Notes: a model not told the origin generated them from the sequence alone. A stretch of 64,000 bases of DNA from Litoditis marina (GCA_964036275.1 CAXIWQ010000163.1:36019-100018), one strand, 5' to 3'; positions 37,641 to 52,400 are shown, counted from the stretch's first letter. Numbers and translations: made by a program.

Positions 37641-39290
37641 TTTTTGTAGCTGGGAGCAACAGACTTGATAGCCGTATAACCTTTTTTCTGTAGCTGCAAG
37701 GCAAAGAGTCAATAACCGCGTTAATTTGTCTTTTGTGGCTGTGCGCCACAGAATATAAAGTCGTATTAGGTTTTTGTAGCTGGGAGCAACAGACTTGATA
37801 GCCGTATAAACTTTTTTCTGTAGCTGCAAGGCAAAGAGTCAATAACCGCGTTAATTTGTCTTTTGTGGCTGTGCGCCACAGAATATATAGTCGTCTTAGG
37901 TTCTTGTAGCTGTGAGCAACACACTTGGTAGCCGTATAAGCTTTTTTTTTGTAGCTGCAAGCCACAGAGTCAATAACCGCGTTAATTCGTACTTTCTGGT
38001 TGTGCACCACAGGAAAGATAGTTGTATTAAGTTTTTGTAGCTGGGAGCAACAGATTTGATAGCCGTATGAACTGTTCTCTGTAACTGCAAGCCAAAGATT
38101 CGATAACAGCGTTAATTCGTACTTTGTGGTTGTGCACCACAGAATAGATTGTCGTATAAGGTTTTTGTAGCTGGGAGCAACAGACTTGATAGCCGTGTAA
38201 ATTTTTTTCTGTAGCTGCAAGCCAAAGAGTCGATAACCGCGTTAATTCATATTTCGTGGCTGTGCGCCACAGAATAGATAGTCGTATTAGGTTTTTGTAG
38301 CTGGCAGCAACAGACTTGATAGCCGTATGAACTGTTTTCTGTTAATGCAAGCCAAAGAGTCGATAACCGCGTAAATTCGTATTTCGTGGCTGTGCGCCAC
38401 AGAATAGATAGTCATATTACTTTCTTGTAGCTGGGAGCAACAGACTTGATATTTGTATAAACCTTTTTTCTGTAGCTGCAAGGCAAAGAGTCAATAACCG
38501 CGTTAATTCGTTTTTTTGTGGCTGTGCGCCACAAAATATTCAGTCGTATTAGGTTCTTGTAGCTGTGAGCAATACACTTGATAGCCGTATAAGCTTTTTT
38601 TCTGTAGCTGCAAGCCACAGAGTCAATAACCGCGTCAATTCGTACTTTGTGGTTGTGCACCACAGAATAGATTGTCGTATTAGGTTTTTGTAGCTGGGAG
38701 CAACAGACTTGATAGCCGTATAAACTTTTTTCTGTAGCTGCAAGGCAAAGAGTCAATAACCGCGTTAATTTGTCTTTTGTGGCTGTGCGCCACAGAATAT
38801 AAAGTCGTATTAGGTTTTTGTAGCTGGGAGCAACAGACTTGATAGCCGTATAAACTTTTTTCTGTAGCTGCAAGGCAAAGAGTCAATAACCGCGTTAATT
38901 TGTCTTTTGTGGCTGTGCGCCACAGAATATATAGTCGTCTTAGGTTCTTGTAGCTGTGAGCAACACACTTGGTAGCCGTATAAGCTTTTTTTTTGTAGCT
39001 GCAAGCCACAGAGTCAATAACCGCGTTAATTCGTACTTTCTGGTTGTGCACCACAGGAAAGATAGTTGTATTAAGTTTTTGTAGCTGGGAGCAACAGATT
39101 TGATAGCCGTATAAACTGTTCTCTGTAACTGCAAGCCAAAGATTCGATAACAGCGTTAATTCGTACTTTGTGGTTGTGCACCACAGAATAGATTGTCGTA
39201 TAAGGTTTTTGTAGCTGGGAGCAACAGACTTGATAGCCGTGTAAATTTTTTTCTGTAGCTGCAAGCCAAAGAGTCGATAACCGCGTTAAT
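37200..39290 (+). repeat. Tandem duplication of 8 monomers (1044-bp offset)
   Basis: Blocks at about 37.20-38.24 and 38.25-39.29 kb agree at 1044 bp. TATTAC at 37371 and 38415 follows the rare AGTCA, and CACAAAATATTC is in both. The second copy alone has CTGTTAATGC instead of CTGTAAATGC near 38340; that mark recurs near 39385, so the third, partial copy derives from the second. Confidence 0.85.
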
Positions 39291-39960
39291 TCATATTTCG
39301 TGGCTGTGCGCCACAGAATAGATAGTCGTATTAGGTTTTTGTAGCTGGCAGCAACAGACTTGATAGCCGTATGAACTGTTTTCTGTTAATGCAAGCCAAA
39401 GAGTCGATAACCGCGTAAATTCGTATTTCGTTGCGCCACAGAATATTCAGTCGTATTAGGTTCTTGTAGCTGTGAGCAACACACTTGATAGCCGTATAAG
39501 CTTTTTTTCTGTAGCTGCAAGCCACAGAGTCAATAACCGCGTTAATTCGTACTTTGTGGTTGTGCACCACAGAATAGATTGTCGTATTAGGTTTTTGTAG
39601 CTGGGAGCAACAGACTTGATAGCCGTGTAAACTTTTTTCTGTAGCTGCAAGCCAAAGAGTCGATAACCGCGTTAATTCATATTTCGTGGCTGTGCGCCAC
39701 AAAATAGATAGTCGTATTAGGTTTTTGTAGCTGGGAGCAACAGACTTGATAGCCGTATAAACTTTTTTCTGTAGCTGCAAGGCAAAGAGTCAATAACCGC
39801 GTTAATTTGTCTTTTGTGGCTGTGTGCCACAGAATATAAAGTCGTATTAGGTTTTTGTAGCTGGGAGCAAAAGACTTGATAGCCGTATGATTTTTTTTCT
39901 GTAGCTGCAAGGCAAAGAGTCGATAACCGCGTTAATTCGTATTTTTTGGCTGTGCGCCAC

Positions 39961-40482
39961 AGAATAGATAGTCGTATTACTTTCTTGTAGCTGGGAGCAA
40001 CAGACTTGATATCCGTATAAACCTTTTTTCTGTAGCTGCAAGGCAAAGAGTCAATAACCGCGTTAATTCGTTTTTGTGGCTGTGCGCCACAGAATATCCA
40101 GTCGTATTAGGTTCTTGTAGCTGTGAGCAACACACTTGATAGCCGTATAAGCTTTTTTTCTGTAGCTGCAAGCCACAGAGTCAATAACCGCGTCAATTCG
40201 TACTTTGTGGTTGTGCACCACAGAATAGATAGTCGTATTACTTTCTTGTAGCTGGGAGCAACAGACTTGATATCCGTATAAACCTTTTTTCTGTAGCTGC
40301 AAGGCAAAGAGTCAATAACCTCGTTAATTCGTTTTTTGTGGCTGTGCGCCACAGAATATCCAGTCGTATTAGGTTCTTGTAGCTGTGAGCAACACACTTG
40401 ATAGCCGTATAAGCTTTTTTTCTGTAGCTGCAAGCCACAGAGTCAATAACCGCGTCAATTCGTACTTTGTGGTTGTGCACCA
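39961..40482 (+). repeat. Tandem duplication of 2 monomers (261-bp offset)
   Basis: Two adjacent dimers, each made of a GTATTACTTTC/GATATCCGTATAAACC monomer and an ATCCAGTCG/TATAAGCTT monomer, match at 261 bp (39961 and 40222). This is the shortest clear higher-order duplication in the window and marks the first appearance of the right-domain GATATCCGTA form. The copies differ at AACCTCGTT near 40318. Confidence 0.85.
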
Positions 40483-43400
40483 CAGAATAGATAGTCGTAT
40501 TAGGTTTTTGTAGCTGGGAGCAACAGACTTGATAGCCGTATAAACTTTTTTCTGTAGCTGCAAGGCAAAGAGTCAATAACCGCGTTAATTTGTCTTTTGT
40601 GGCTGTGCGCCACAGAATATAAAGTCGTATTAGGTTTTTGTAGCTGGGAGCAACAGACTTGATAGCCGTATAAACTTTTTTCTGTAGCTGCCAGGCAAAG
40701 AGTCAATAACCGCGTTAATTTGTCTTTTGTGGCTGTGCGCCACAGAATATATAGTCGTCTTAGGTTCTTGTAGCTGTGAGCAACACACTTGATAGCCGTA
40801 TAAACTTTTTTCTGTAGCTGCAAGGCAAAGAGTCAATAACCGCGTTAATTCGTACTTTCTGGTTGTGCACCACAGGAAAGATAGTTGTATTAAGTTTTTG
40901 TAGCTGGGAGCAACAGATTTGATAGCCGTATGAACTGTTCTCTGTAACTGCAAGCCAAAGATTCGATAACAGCGTTAATTCGTACTTTGTGGTTGTGCAC
41001 CACAGAATAGATTGTCGTATAAGGTTTATGTAGCTGGGAGCAACAGACTTGATAGCCGTGTAAATTTTTTTCTGTAGCTGCAAGCCAAAGAGTCGATAAC
41101 CGCGTTAATTCATATTTCGTGGCTGTGCGCCACAGAATAGATAGTCGTATTAGGTTTTTGTAGCTGGCAGCAACAGACTTGATAGCCGTATGAACTGTTT
41201 TCTGTAAATGCAAGCCAAAGAGTCGATAACCGCGTAAATTCGTATTTCGTTGCGCCACAGAATAGATAGTCGTATTACTTTCTTGTAGCTGGGAGCAACA
41301 GACTTGATATTTGTATAAACCTTTTTTCTGTAGCTGCAAGGCAAAGAGTCAATAACCGCGTTAATTCGTCTTTTGTGGCTGTGCGCCACAGAATATTCAG
41401 TCGTATTAGGTTCTTGTAGCTGTGAGCAACACACTTGATAGCCGTATAAGCTTTTTTTCTGTAGCTGCAAGCCACAGAGTCAATAACCGCGTCAATTCGT
41501 ACTTTGTGGTTGTGCACCACAGAATAGATTGTCGTATTAGGTTTTTGTAGCTGGGAGCAACAGACTTGATAGCCGTGTAAACTTTTTTCTGTAGCTGCAA
41601 GCCAAAGAGTCGATAACCGCGTTAATTCATATTTCGTGGCTGTGCGCCACAGAATAGATAGTCGTATTAGGTTTTTGTAGCTGGGAGCAACAGACTTGAT
41701 AGCCGTATAAACTTTTTTCTGTAGCTGCAAGGCAAAGAGTCAATAACCGCGTTAATTTGTCTTTTGTGGCTGTGTGCCACAGAATATAAAGTCGTATTAG
41801 GTTTTTGTAGCTGGGAGCAACAGACTTGATAGCCGTATGATTTTTTTTCTGTAGCTGCAAGGCAAAGAGTCAATAACCGCGTTAATTCGTATTTTTTGGC
41901 TGTGCGCCACATAATAGATTGTCGTATTAGGTTTTTGTAGCTGGGAGCAATAGATTTGATAGCCGTATGAACTGTTCTCTGTAGCTGCAAGGCAAAGAGT
42001 CAATAACCGCGTTAATTTGTTTTTTGTGGCTGTGCGCCACAGAATATATAGTCGTCTTAGGTTCTTGTAGCTGTGAGCAACACACTTGGTAGCCGTATAA
42101 GCTTTTTTTTGTAGCTGCAAGCCACAGAGTCAATAACCGCGTTAATTCGTACTTTCTGGTTGTGCACCACAGGAAAGATAGTTGTATTAAGTTTTTGTAG
42201 CTGGGAGCAACAGATTTGATAGCCGTATGAACTGTTCTCTGTAACTGCAAGCCAAAGATTCGATAACAGCGTTAATTCGTACTTTGTGGTTGTGCACCAC
42301 AGAATATATTGTCGTATAAGGTTTTTGTAGCTGGGAGCAACAGATTTGATAGCCGTTTCAACTGTTCTCTGTAACTGCAAGCCAAAGATTCGATAACCGC
42401 GTTAATTCGTATTTCGTGGCTGTGCGCCACAGAATAGATAGTCGTATTAGGTTTTTGTAGCTGGGAGCAACAGACTTGATAGCCGTATAAACTTTTTTCT
42501 GTTGCTGCAAGGCAAAGAGTCAATAACCGCGTTAATTTGTTTTTTGTGGCTGTGCGCCACAGAATATAAAGTCGTATTAGGTTTTTGTAGCTGGGAGCAA
42601 CAGACTTGATAGCCGTATAAACTTTTTTCTGTAGCTGCAAGGCAAAGAGTCAATAACCGCGTTAATTTGTCTTTTGTGGATGTGCGCCACAGAATATATA
42701 GTCGTCTTAGGTTCTTGTAGCTGTGAGCAACACACTTGGTAGCCGTATAAGCTTTTGTTTTGTAGCTGCAAGCCACAGAGTCAATAACCGCGTTAATTCG
42801 TACTTTCTGGTTGTGCACCACAGGAAAGATAGTTGTATTAAGTTTTTGTAGCTGGGATCAACAGATGTGATAGCCGTATGAACTGTTCTCTGTAACTGCA
42901 AGCCAAAGATTCGATAACAGCGTTAATTTGTACTTTGTGGTTGTGCACCACAGAATAGATTGTCGTATTAGGTTTTTGTAGCTGGCAGCAACAGACTTGA
43001 TAGCCGTATGAACTGTTTTCTGTAAATGCAAGCCAAAGAGTCGATAACCGCGTAAATTCGTATTTCGTGGCTGTGCGCCACAGAATAGATAGTCGTATTA
43101 CTTTCTTGTAGCTGGGAGCAACAGACTTGATATTTGTATAAACCTTTTTTCTGTAGCTGCAAGGCAAAGAGTCAATAACCGCGTTAATTCGTTTTTTTTG
43201 TGGCTGTGCGCCACAGAATATTCAGTCGTATTAGGTTCTTGTAGCTGTGAGCAATACACTTGATAGCCGTATAAGCTTTTTTTCTGTAGCTGCAAGCCAC
43301 AGAGTCAATAACCGCGTCAATTCGTACTTTGTGGTTGTGCACCACAGAATAGATTGTCGTATTAGGTTTTTGTAGCTGGAGCAACAGACTTGATAGCCGT

Positions 43401-44049
43401 ATAAACTTTTTTCTGTAGCTGCAAGGCAAAGAGTCAATAACCGCGTTAATTTGTCTTTTGTGGCTGTGCGCCACAGAATATAAAGTCGTATTAGGTTTTT
43501 GTAGCTGGGAGCAACAGACTTGATAGCCGTATAAACTTTTTTCTGTAGCTGCAAGGCAAAGAGTCAATAACCGCGTTAATTTGTCTTTTGTGGCTGTGCG
43601 CCACAGAATATAAAGTCGTATTAGGTTTTTGTAGCTGGGAGCAACAGACTTGATAGCCGTATAAACTTTTTTCTGTAGCTGCAAGGCAAAGAGTCAATAA
43701 CCGCGTTAATTTGTCTTTTGTGGCTGTGCGCCACAGAATATATAGTCGTCTTAGGTTCTTGTAGCTGTGAGCAACACACTTGGTAGCCGTATAAGCTTTT
43801 TTTTTTTGTAGCTGCAAGCCACAGAGTCAATAACCGCGTTAATTCGTACTTTCTGGTTGTGCACCACAGGAAAGATAGTTGTATTAAGTTTTTGTAGCTG
43901 GGAGCAACAGATTTGATAGCCGTATGAACTGTTCTCTGTAACTGCAAGCCAAAGATTCGATAACAGCGTTAATTCGTACTTTGTGGTTGTGCACCACAGA
44001 ATAGATTGTCGTATAAGGTTTTTGTAGCTGGGAGCAACAGACTTGATAG

Positions 44050-45085
44050 CCGTGTAAATTTTTTTCTGTAGCTGCAAGCCAAAGAGTCGATAACCGCGTT
44101 AATTCATATTTCGTGGCTGTGCGCCACAGAATAGATAGTCGTATTAGGTTTTTGTAGCTGGCAGCAACAGACTTGATAGCCGTATGAACTGTTTTCTGTA
44201 AATGCAAGCCAAAGAGTCGATAACCGCGTAAATTCGGATTTCGTTGCGCCACAGAATATTCAGTGGTATTAGGTTCTTGTAGCTGTGAGCAACACACTTG
44301 ATAGCCGTATAAGCTTTTTTTCTGTAGCTGCAAGCCACAGAGTCAATAACCGCGTTAATTCGTACTTTGTGGTTGTGCACCACAGAATAGATTGTCGTAT
44401 TAGGTTTTTGTAGCTGGGAGCAACAGACTTGATAGCCGTGTAAACTTTTTTCTGTAGCTGCAAGCCAAAGAGTCGATAACCGCGTTAATTCATATTTCGT
44501 GGCTGTGCGCCACAGAATAGATAGTCGTATTAGGTTTTTGTAGCTGGGAGCAACAGACTTGATAGCCGTGTAAATTTTTTTCTGTAGCTGCAAGCCAAAG
44601 AGTCGATAACCGCGTTAATTCATATTTCGTGGCTGTGCGCCACAGAATAGATAGTCGTATTAGGTTTTTGTAGCTGGCAGCAACAGACTTGATAGCCGTA
44701 TGAACTGTTTTCTGTAAATGCAAGCCAAAGAGTCGATAACCGCGTAAATTCGGATTTCGTTTGCGCCACAGAATATTCAGTCGTATTAGGTTCTTGTAGC
44801 TGTGAGCAACACACTTGATAGCCGTATAAGCTTTTTTTTCTGTAGCTGCAAGCCACAGAGTCAATAACCGCGTTAATTCGTACTTTGTGGTTGTGCACCA
44901 CAGAATAGATTGTCGTATTAGGTTTTTGTAGCTGGGAGCAACAGACTTGATAGCCGTGTAAACTTTTTTCTGTAGCTGCAAGCCAAAGAGTCGATAACCG
45001 CGTTAATTCATATTTCGTGGCTGTGCGCCACAGAATAGATAGTCGTATTAGGTTTTTGTAGCTGGGAGCAACAGACTTGATAGCC
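44050..45085 (+). repeat. Tandem duplication of 4 monomers (516-bp offset)
   Basis: Blocks at about 44.05-44.56 and 44.57-45.08 kb match at 516 bp and share the private AAATTCGGATTTCG (44231 and 44747) together with the 5-bp hairpin deletion. The second copy has one additional T in TTCGTTTGCG. The private G marks the pair as a recent local event. Confidence 0.85.
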
Positions 45086-46439
45086 GTATAAACTTTTTTC
45101 TGTAGCTGCAAGGCAAAGAGTCAATAACCGCGTTAATTTGTCTTTTGTGGCTGTGTGCCACAGAATATAAAGTCGTATTAGGTTTTTGTAGCTGGGAGCA
45201 AAAGACTTGATAGCCGTATGATTTTTTTTTTCTGTAGCTGCAAGGCAAAGAGTCGATAACCGCGTTAATTCGTATTTTTTGGCTGTGCGCCACAGAATAG
45301 ATAGTCGTATTACTTTCTTGTAGCTGGGAGCAACAGACTTGATATCCGTATAAACCTTTTTTCTGTAGCTGCAAGGCAAAGAGTCAATAACGCGTTAATT
45401 CGTTTTTTGTGGCTGTGCGCCACAGAATATCCAGTCGTATTAGGTTCTTGTAGCTGTGAGCAACACACTTGATAGCCGTATAAGCTTTTTTTCTGTAGCT
45501 GCAAGCCACAGAGTCAATAACCGCGTCAATTGGTACTTTGTGGTTGTGCACCACAGAATAGATTGTCGTATTAGGTTTTTGTAGCTGGGAGCAACAGACT
45601 TGATAGCCGTATAAACTTTTTTTCTGTAGCTGCAAGCCAATGAGTCGATAACCGCGTTAATTCGTATTTCGTGGCTGTGCGCCACAGAATAGATAGTCGT
45701 ATTAGGTTTTTGTAGCTGGGAGCAACAGACTTGATAGCCGTATAAACTTTTTTCTGTAGCTGCAAGGCAAAGAGTCAATAACCGCGTTAATTTGTCTTTT
45801 GTGGCTGTGCGCCACAGAATATAAAGTCGTATTAGGTTTTTGTAGCTGGGAGCAACAGACTTGATAGCCGTATAAACTTTTTTCTGTAGCTGCCAGGCAA
45901 AGAGTCAATAACCGCGTTAATTCGTACTTTGTGGTTGTGCACCACAGAATAGATTGTCGTATAAGCTTTTTGTAGCTGGGAGCAACAGACTTGATAGCCG
46001 TGTAAACTTTTTTCTGTAGCTGCAAGCCAAAGAGTCGATAACCGCGTTAATTCATATTTCGTGGCTGTGCGCCACAGAATAGATAGTCGTATTAGGTTTT
46101 TGTAGCTGGCAGCAACAGACTTGATAGCCGTATGAACTGTTTTCTGTAAATGCAAGCCAAAGAGTCGATAACCGCGTAAATTCGTATTTCGTGGCTGTGC
46201 GCCACAGAATAGATAGTCGTATTACTTTCTTGTAGCTGGGAGCAACAGACTTGATATCCGTATAAACTTTTTTCTGTAGCTGCAAGCCAATGAGTCGATA
46301 ACCGCGTTAGTTCGTATTTCGTGGCTGTGCGCCACAGAATAGATAGTCGTATTAGGTTTTTTGTAGCTGGGAGCAACAGACTTGATATCCGTATAAACTT
46401 TTTTCTGTAGCTGCAAGGCAAAGAGTCAATAACCGCGTT

Positions 46440-49400
46440 AATTTGTCTTTTGTGGCTGTGCGCCACAGAATATAAAGTCGTATTAGGTTTTTGTAGCTGG
46501 GAGCAACAGACTTGATAGCCGTATAAACTTTTTTCTGTAGCTGCAAGGCAAAGAGTCAATAACCGCGTTAATTTGTCTTTTGTGGCTGTGCGCCACAGAA
46601 TATATAGTCGTCTTAGGTTCTTGTAGCTGTGAGCAACACACTTGGTAGCCGTATAAGCTTTTTTTTGTAGCTGCAAGCCACAGAGTCAATAACCGCGTTA
46701 ATTCGTACTTTCTGGTTGTGCACCACAGTAAAGATAGTTGTATTAAGTTTTTGTAGCTGGGAGCAATAGATTTGATAGCCGTATGAACTGTTCTCTGTAA
46801 CTGCAAGCCAAAGATTCGATAACAGCGTTAATTCGTACTTTGTGGTTGTGCACCACAGAATAGATTGTCGTATAAGGTTTTTGTAGCTGGGAGCAACAGA
46901 CTTGATAGCCGTGTAAACTTTTTTCTGTAGCTGCAAGCCAAAGAGTCGATAACAGCGTTAATTTGTCTTTTGTGGCTGTGCGCCACAGAATATGAAGTCG
47001 TATTAGGTTTTTGTAGCTGGGAGCAACAGACTTGATAGCCGTATGATTTGTTTTTCTGTAGCTGCAAGGCAAAGAGTCAATAACCGCGTTAATTCGTATT
47101 TCGTGGCTGTGCGCCACAGAATAGATAGTCGTTTTACTTTCTTGTAGCTGGGAGCAACAGACTTGATATCCGTATAAACCTTTTTTCTGTAGCTGCAAGG
47201 CAAAGAGTCAATAACGCGTTAATTCGTCTTTTGTGGCTGTGCGCCACAGAATATTCAGTCGTATTAGGTTCTTGTAGCTGTGAGCAACACACTTGATAGC
47301 CGTATAAGCTTTTTTTTCTGTAGCTGCAAGCCACAGAGTCAATAACCGCGTCAATTCGTACTTTGTGGTTGTGCACCACAGAATAGATTGTCGTATTAGG
47401 TTTTTGTAGCTGGGAGCAACAGACTTGATAGCCGTATAAACTTTTTTCTGTAGCTGCAAGCCAATGAGTCGATAACCGCGTTAATTCGTATTTCGTGGCT
47501 GTGCGCCACAGAATAGATAGTCGTATTAGGTTTTTGTAGCTGGGAGCAACAGACTTGATAGCCGTATAAACTTTTTTCTGTAGCTGCAAGGCAAAGAGTC
47601 AATAACCGCGTTAATTTGTCTTTTGTGGCTGTGCGCCACAGAATAGATTGTCGTATTAGGTTTTTGTAGCTGGGAGCAATAGATTTGATAGCCGTATGAA
47701 CTTTTTTCTGTAGCTGCAAGCCAAAGAGTCGATAACCGCGTTAATTCATATTTCGTGGCTGTGCGCCACAGAATAGATAGTCGTATTAGGTTTTTGTAGC
47801 TGGGAGCAACAGACTTGATAGCCGTATAAACTTTTTTCTGTAGCTGCAAGGCAAAGAGTCAATAACCGCGTTAATTTGTCTTTTGTGGCTGTGCGCCACA
47901 GAATATAAAGTCGTATTAGGTTTTTGTAGCTGGGAGCAACAGACTTGATAGCCGTATGATTTTTTTCTGTAGCTGCAAGCCACAGAGTCAATAACCGCGT
48001 CAATTCGTACTTTGTGGTTGTGCACCACAGAATAGATTGTCGTATTAGGTTTTTGTAGCTGGGAGCAACAGACTTGATAGCCGTATAAACTTTTTTCTGT
48101 AGCTGCAAGCCAATGAGTCGATAACCGCGTTAATTCGTATTTCGTGGTTGTGCGCCACAGAATAGATAGTCGTATTAGGTTTTTGTAGCTGGGAGCAACA
48201 GACTTGATAGCCGTATAAACTTTTTTCTGTAGCTGCAAGGCAAAGAGTCAATAACCGCGTTAATTTGTCTTTTGTGGCTGTGCGCCACAGAATAGATTGT
48301 CGTATGAGGTTTTTGTAGCTGGGAGCAATAGATTTGATAGCCGTATGAACTTTTTTCTGTAGCTGCAAGCCAAAGAGTCGATAACCGCGTTAATTCATAT
48401 TTCGTGGCTGTGCGCCACAGAATAGATAGTCGTATTAGGTTTTTGTAGCTGGGAGCAACAGACTTGATAGCCGTATAAACTTTTTTCTGTAGCTGCAAGG
48501 CAAAGAGTCAATAACCGCGTTAATTTGTCTTTTGTGGCTGTGCGCCACAGAATATAAAGTCGTATTAGGTTTTTGTAGCTGGGAGCAACAGACTTGATAG
48601 CCGTATGATTTTTTTTCTGTAGCTGCAAGCCACAGAGTCAATAACCGCGTTAATTCGTACTTTCTGGTTGTGCACCACAGGAAAGATAGTTGTATTAAGT
48701 TTTTGTAGCTGGGAGCAACAGATTTGATAGCCGTATGAACTGTTCTCTGTAACTGCAAGCCAAAGATTCGATAACAGCTTTAATTCGTACTTTGTGGTTG
48801 TGCACCACAGAATAGATTGTCGTATAAGGTTTTTGTAGCTGGGAGCAACAGACTTGATAGCCGTGTAAACTTTTTTCTGTAGCTGCAAGCCAAAGAGTCG
48901 ATAACCGCGTTAATTTGTCTTTTGTGGCTGTGCGCCACAGAATATAAAGTCGTATTAGGTTTTTGTAGCTGGGAGCAACAGACTTGATATCCGTATGATT
49001 TTTTTTTTCTGTAGCTGCAAGGCAAAGAGTCAATAACCGCGTTAATTCGTCTTTTGTGGCTGTGCGCCACAGAATATTCAGTCGTATTAGGTTCTTGTAG
49101 CTGTGAGCAACACACTTGATAGCCGTATAAGTTTTTTTTCTGTAGCTGCAAGCCACAGAGTCAATAACCGCGTCAATTCGTACTTTGTGGTTGTGCACCA
49201 CAGAATAGATTGTCGTATTAGGTTTTTTGTAGCTGGGAGCAACAGACTTGATAGCCGTATAAACTTTTTTCTGTAGCTGCAAGCCAATGAGTCGATAACC
49301 GCGTTAATTCGTATTTCGTGGCTGTGCGCCACAGAATAGATAGTCGTATTAGGTTTTTGTAGCTGGGAGCAACAGACTTGATAGCCGTATAAACTTTTTT

Positions 49401-52400
49401 CTGTAGCTGCAAGGCAAAGAGTCAATAACCGCGTTAATTTGTCTTTTGTGGCTGTGCGCCACAGAATAGATTGTCGTATTAGGTTTTTGTAGCTGGGAGC
49501 AATAGATTTGATAGCCGTATGAACTTTTTTCTGTAGCTGCAAGCCAAAGAGTCGATAACCGCGTTAATTCATATTTCGTGGCTGTGCGCCACAGAATAGA
49601 TAGTCGTATTAGGTTTTTGTAGCTGGGAGCAACAGACTTGATAGCCGTATAAACTTTTTTCTGTAGCTGCAAGGCAAAGAGTCAATAACCGCGTTAATTT
49701 GTCTTTTGTGGCTGTGCGCCACAGAATATAAAGTCGTATTAGGTTTTTGTAGCTGGGAGCAACAGACTTGATAGCCGTATGATTTTTTTTCTGTAGCTGC
49801 AAGCCACAGAGTCAATAACCGCGTCAATTCGTACTTTGTGGTTGTGCACCACAGAATAGATTGTCGTATTAGGTTTTTGTAGCTGGGAGCAACAGACTTG
49901 ATAGCCGTATAAACTTTTTTCTGTAGCTGCAAGCCAATGAGTCGATAACCGCGTTAATTCGTATTTCGTGGTTGTGCGCCACAGAATAGATAGTCGTATT
50001 AGGTTTTTGTAGCTGGAGCAACAGACTTGATAGCCGTATAAACTTTTTTCTGTAGCTGCAAGGCAAAGAGTCAATAACCGCGTTAATTTGTCTTTTGTGG
50101 CTGTGCGCCACAGAATAGATTGTCGTATGAGGTTTTTGTAGCTGGGAGCAATAGATTTGATAGCCGTATGAACTTTTTTCTGTAGCTGCAAGCCAAAGAG
50201 TCGATAACCGCGTTAATTCATATTTCGTGGCTGTGCGCCACAGAATAGATAGTCGTATTAGGTTTTTGTAGCTGGGAGCAACAGACTTGATAGCCGTATA
50301 AACTTTTTTCTGTAGCTGCAAGGCAAAGAGTCAATAACCGCGTTAATTTGTCTTTTGTGGCTGTGCGCCACAGAATATAAAGTCGTATTAGGTTTTTGTA
50401 GCTGGGAGCAACAGACTTGATAGCCGTATGATTTTTTTTCTGTAGCTGCAAGCCACAGAGTCAATAACCGCGTTAATTCGTACTTTCTGGTTGTGCACCA
50501 CAGGAAAGATAGTTGTATTAAGTTTTTGTAGCTGGGAGCAACAGATTTGATAGCCGTATGAACTGTTCTCTGTAACTGCAAGCCAAAGATTCGATAACAG
50601 CTTTAATTCGTACTTTGTGGTTGTGCACCACAGAATAGATTGTCGCATAAGGTTTTTGTAGCTGGGAGCAACAGACTTGATAGCCGTGTAAACTTTTTTC
50701 TGTAGCTGCAAGCCAAAGAGTCGATAACCGCGTTAATTTGTCTTTTGTGGCTGTGCGCCACAGAATATAAAGTCGTATTAGGTTTTTGTAGCTGGGAGCA
50801 ACAGACTTGATATCCGTATGATTTTTTTTTTCTGTAGCTGCAAGGCAAAGAGTCAATAACCGCGTTAATTCGTCTTTTGTGGCTGTGCGCCACAGAATAT
50901 TCAGTCGTATTAGGTTCTTGTAGCTGTGAGCAACACACTTGATAGCCGTATAAGTTTTTTTTCTGTAGCTGCAAGCCACAGAGTCAATAACCGCGTCAAT
51001 TCGTACTTTGTGGTTGTGCACCACAGAATAGATTGTCGTATTAGGTTTTTGTAGCTGGGAGCAACAGACTTGATAGCCGTATAAACTTTTTTCTGTAGCT
51101 GCAAGCCAATGAGTCGATAACCGCGTTAATTCGTATTTCGTGGCTGTGCGCCACAGAATAGATAGTCGTATTAGGTTTTTGTAGCTGGGAGCAACAGACT
51201 TGATATCCGTATAAATTTTTTTTCTGTAGCTGCAAGGCAAAGAGTCAATAACCGCGCTAATTTGTCTTTTGTGGCTGTGCGCCACAGAATATAAAGTCGT
51301 ATCAGGTTTTTGTAGCTGGGAGCAACAGACTTGATAGCCGTATAAACTTTTTTCTGTAGCTGCAAGGCAAAGAGTCAATAACCGCGTTAATTTGTCTTTT
51401 GTGGCTGTGCGCCACAGAATATATAGTCGTCTTAGGTTCTTGTAGCTGTGAGCAACACACTTGGTAGCCGTATAAGCTTTTTTTTGTAGCTGCAAGCCAC
51501 AGAGTCAATAACCGCGTTAATTCGTACTTTCTGGTTGTGCACCACAGTAAAGATAGTTGTATTAAGTTTTTGTAGCTGGGAGCAATAGATTTGATAGCCG
51601 TATGAACTGTTCTCTGTAACTGCAAGCCAAAGATTCGATAACAGCGTTAATTCGTACTTTGTGGTTGTGCACCACAGAATAGATTGTCGTATAAGGTTTT
51701 TGTAGCTGGGAGCAACAGACTTGATAGCCGTGTAAACTTTTTTCTGTAGCTGCAAGCCAAAGAGTCGATAACAGCGTTAATTTGTCTTTTGTGGCTGTGC
51801 GCCACAGAATATGAAGTCGTATTAGGTTTTTGTAGCTGGGAGCAACAGACTTGATAGCCGTATGATTTTTTTTTCTGTAGCTGCAAGGCAAAGAGTCAAT
51901 AACCGCGTTAATTCGTATTTCGTGGCTGTGCGCCACAGAATAGATAGTCGTTTTACTTTCTTGTAGCTGGGAGCAACAGACTTGATATCCGTATAAACCT
52001 TTTTTCTGTAGCTGCAAGGCAAAGAGTCAATAACCGCGTTAATTCGTCTTTTGTGGCTGTGCGCCACAGAATATTCAGTCGTATTAGGTTCTTGTAGCTG
52101 TGAGCAACACACTTGATAGCCGTATAAGCTTTTTTTTCTGTAGCTGCAAGCCACAGAGTCAATAACCGCGTCAATTCGTACTTTGTGGTTGTGCACCACA
52201 GAATAGATTGTCGTATTAGGTTTTTGTAGCTGGGAGCAACAGACTTGATAGCCGTATAAACTTTTTTCTGTAGCTGCAAGCCAATGAGTCGATAACCGCG
52301 TTAATTCGTATTTCGTGGCTGTGCGCCACAGAATAGATAGTCGTATTAGGTTTTTGTAGCTGGGAGCAACAGACTTGATAGCCGTATAAACTTTTTTCTG

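Larger units (their letters stand above)
39960..46430 (+). repeat. Mosaic transition zone between left and right domains
   Basis: Left-type markers fade here and right-type markers begin. GATATCCGTA first appears near 40010; the last CATAATAG is near 41910, the last GATATTTGTA near 43130 and the last TGTAAATGC near 46147. GCCAATGAGTCG first appears near 45648. The zone is patchy rather than a single junction: 41.0-43.2 kb is still typical left-domain sequence. Confidence 0.8.
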
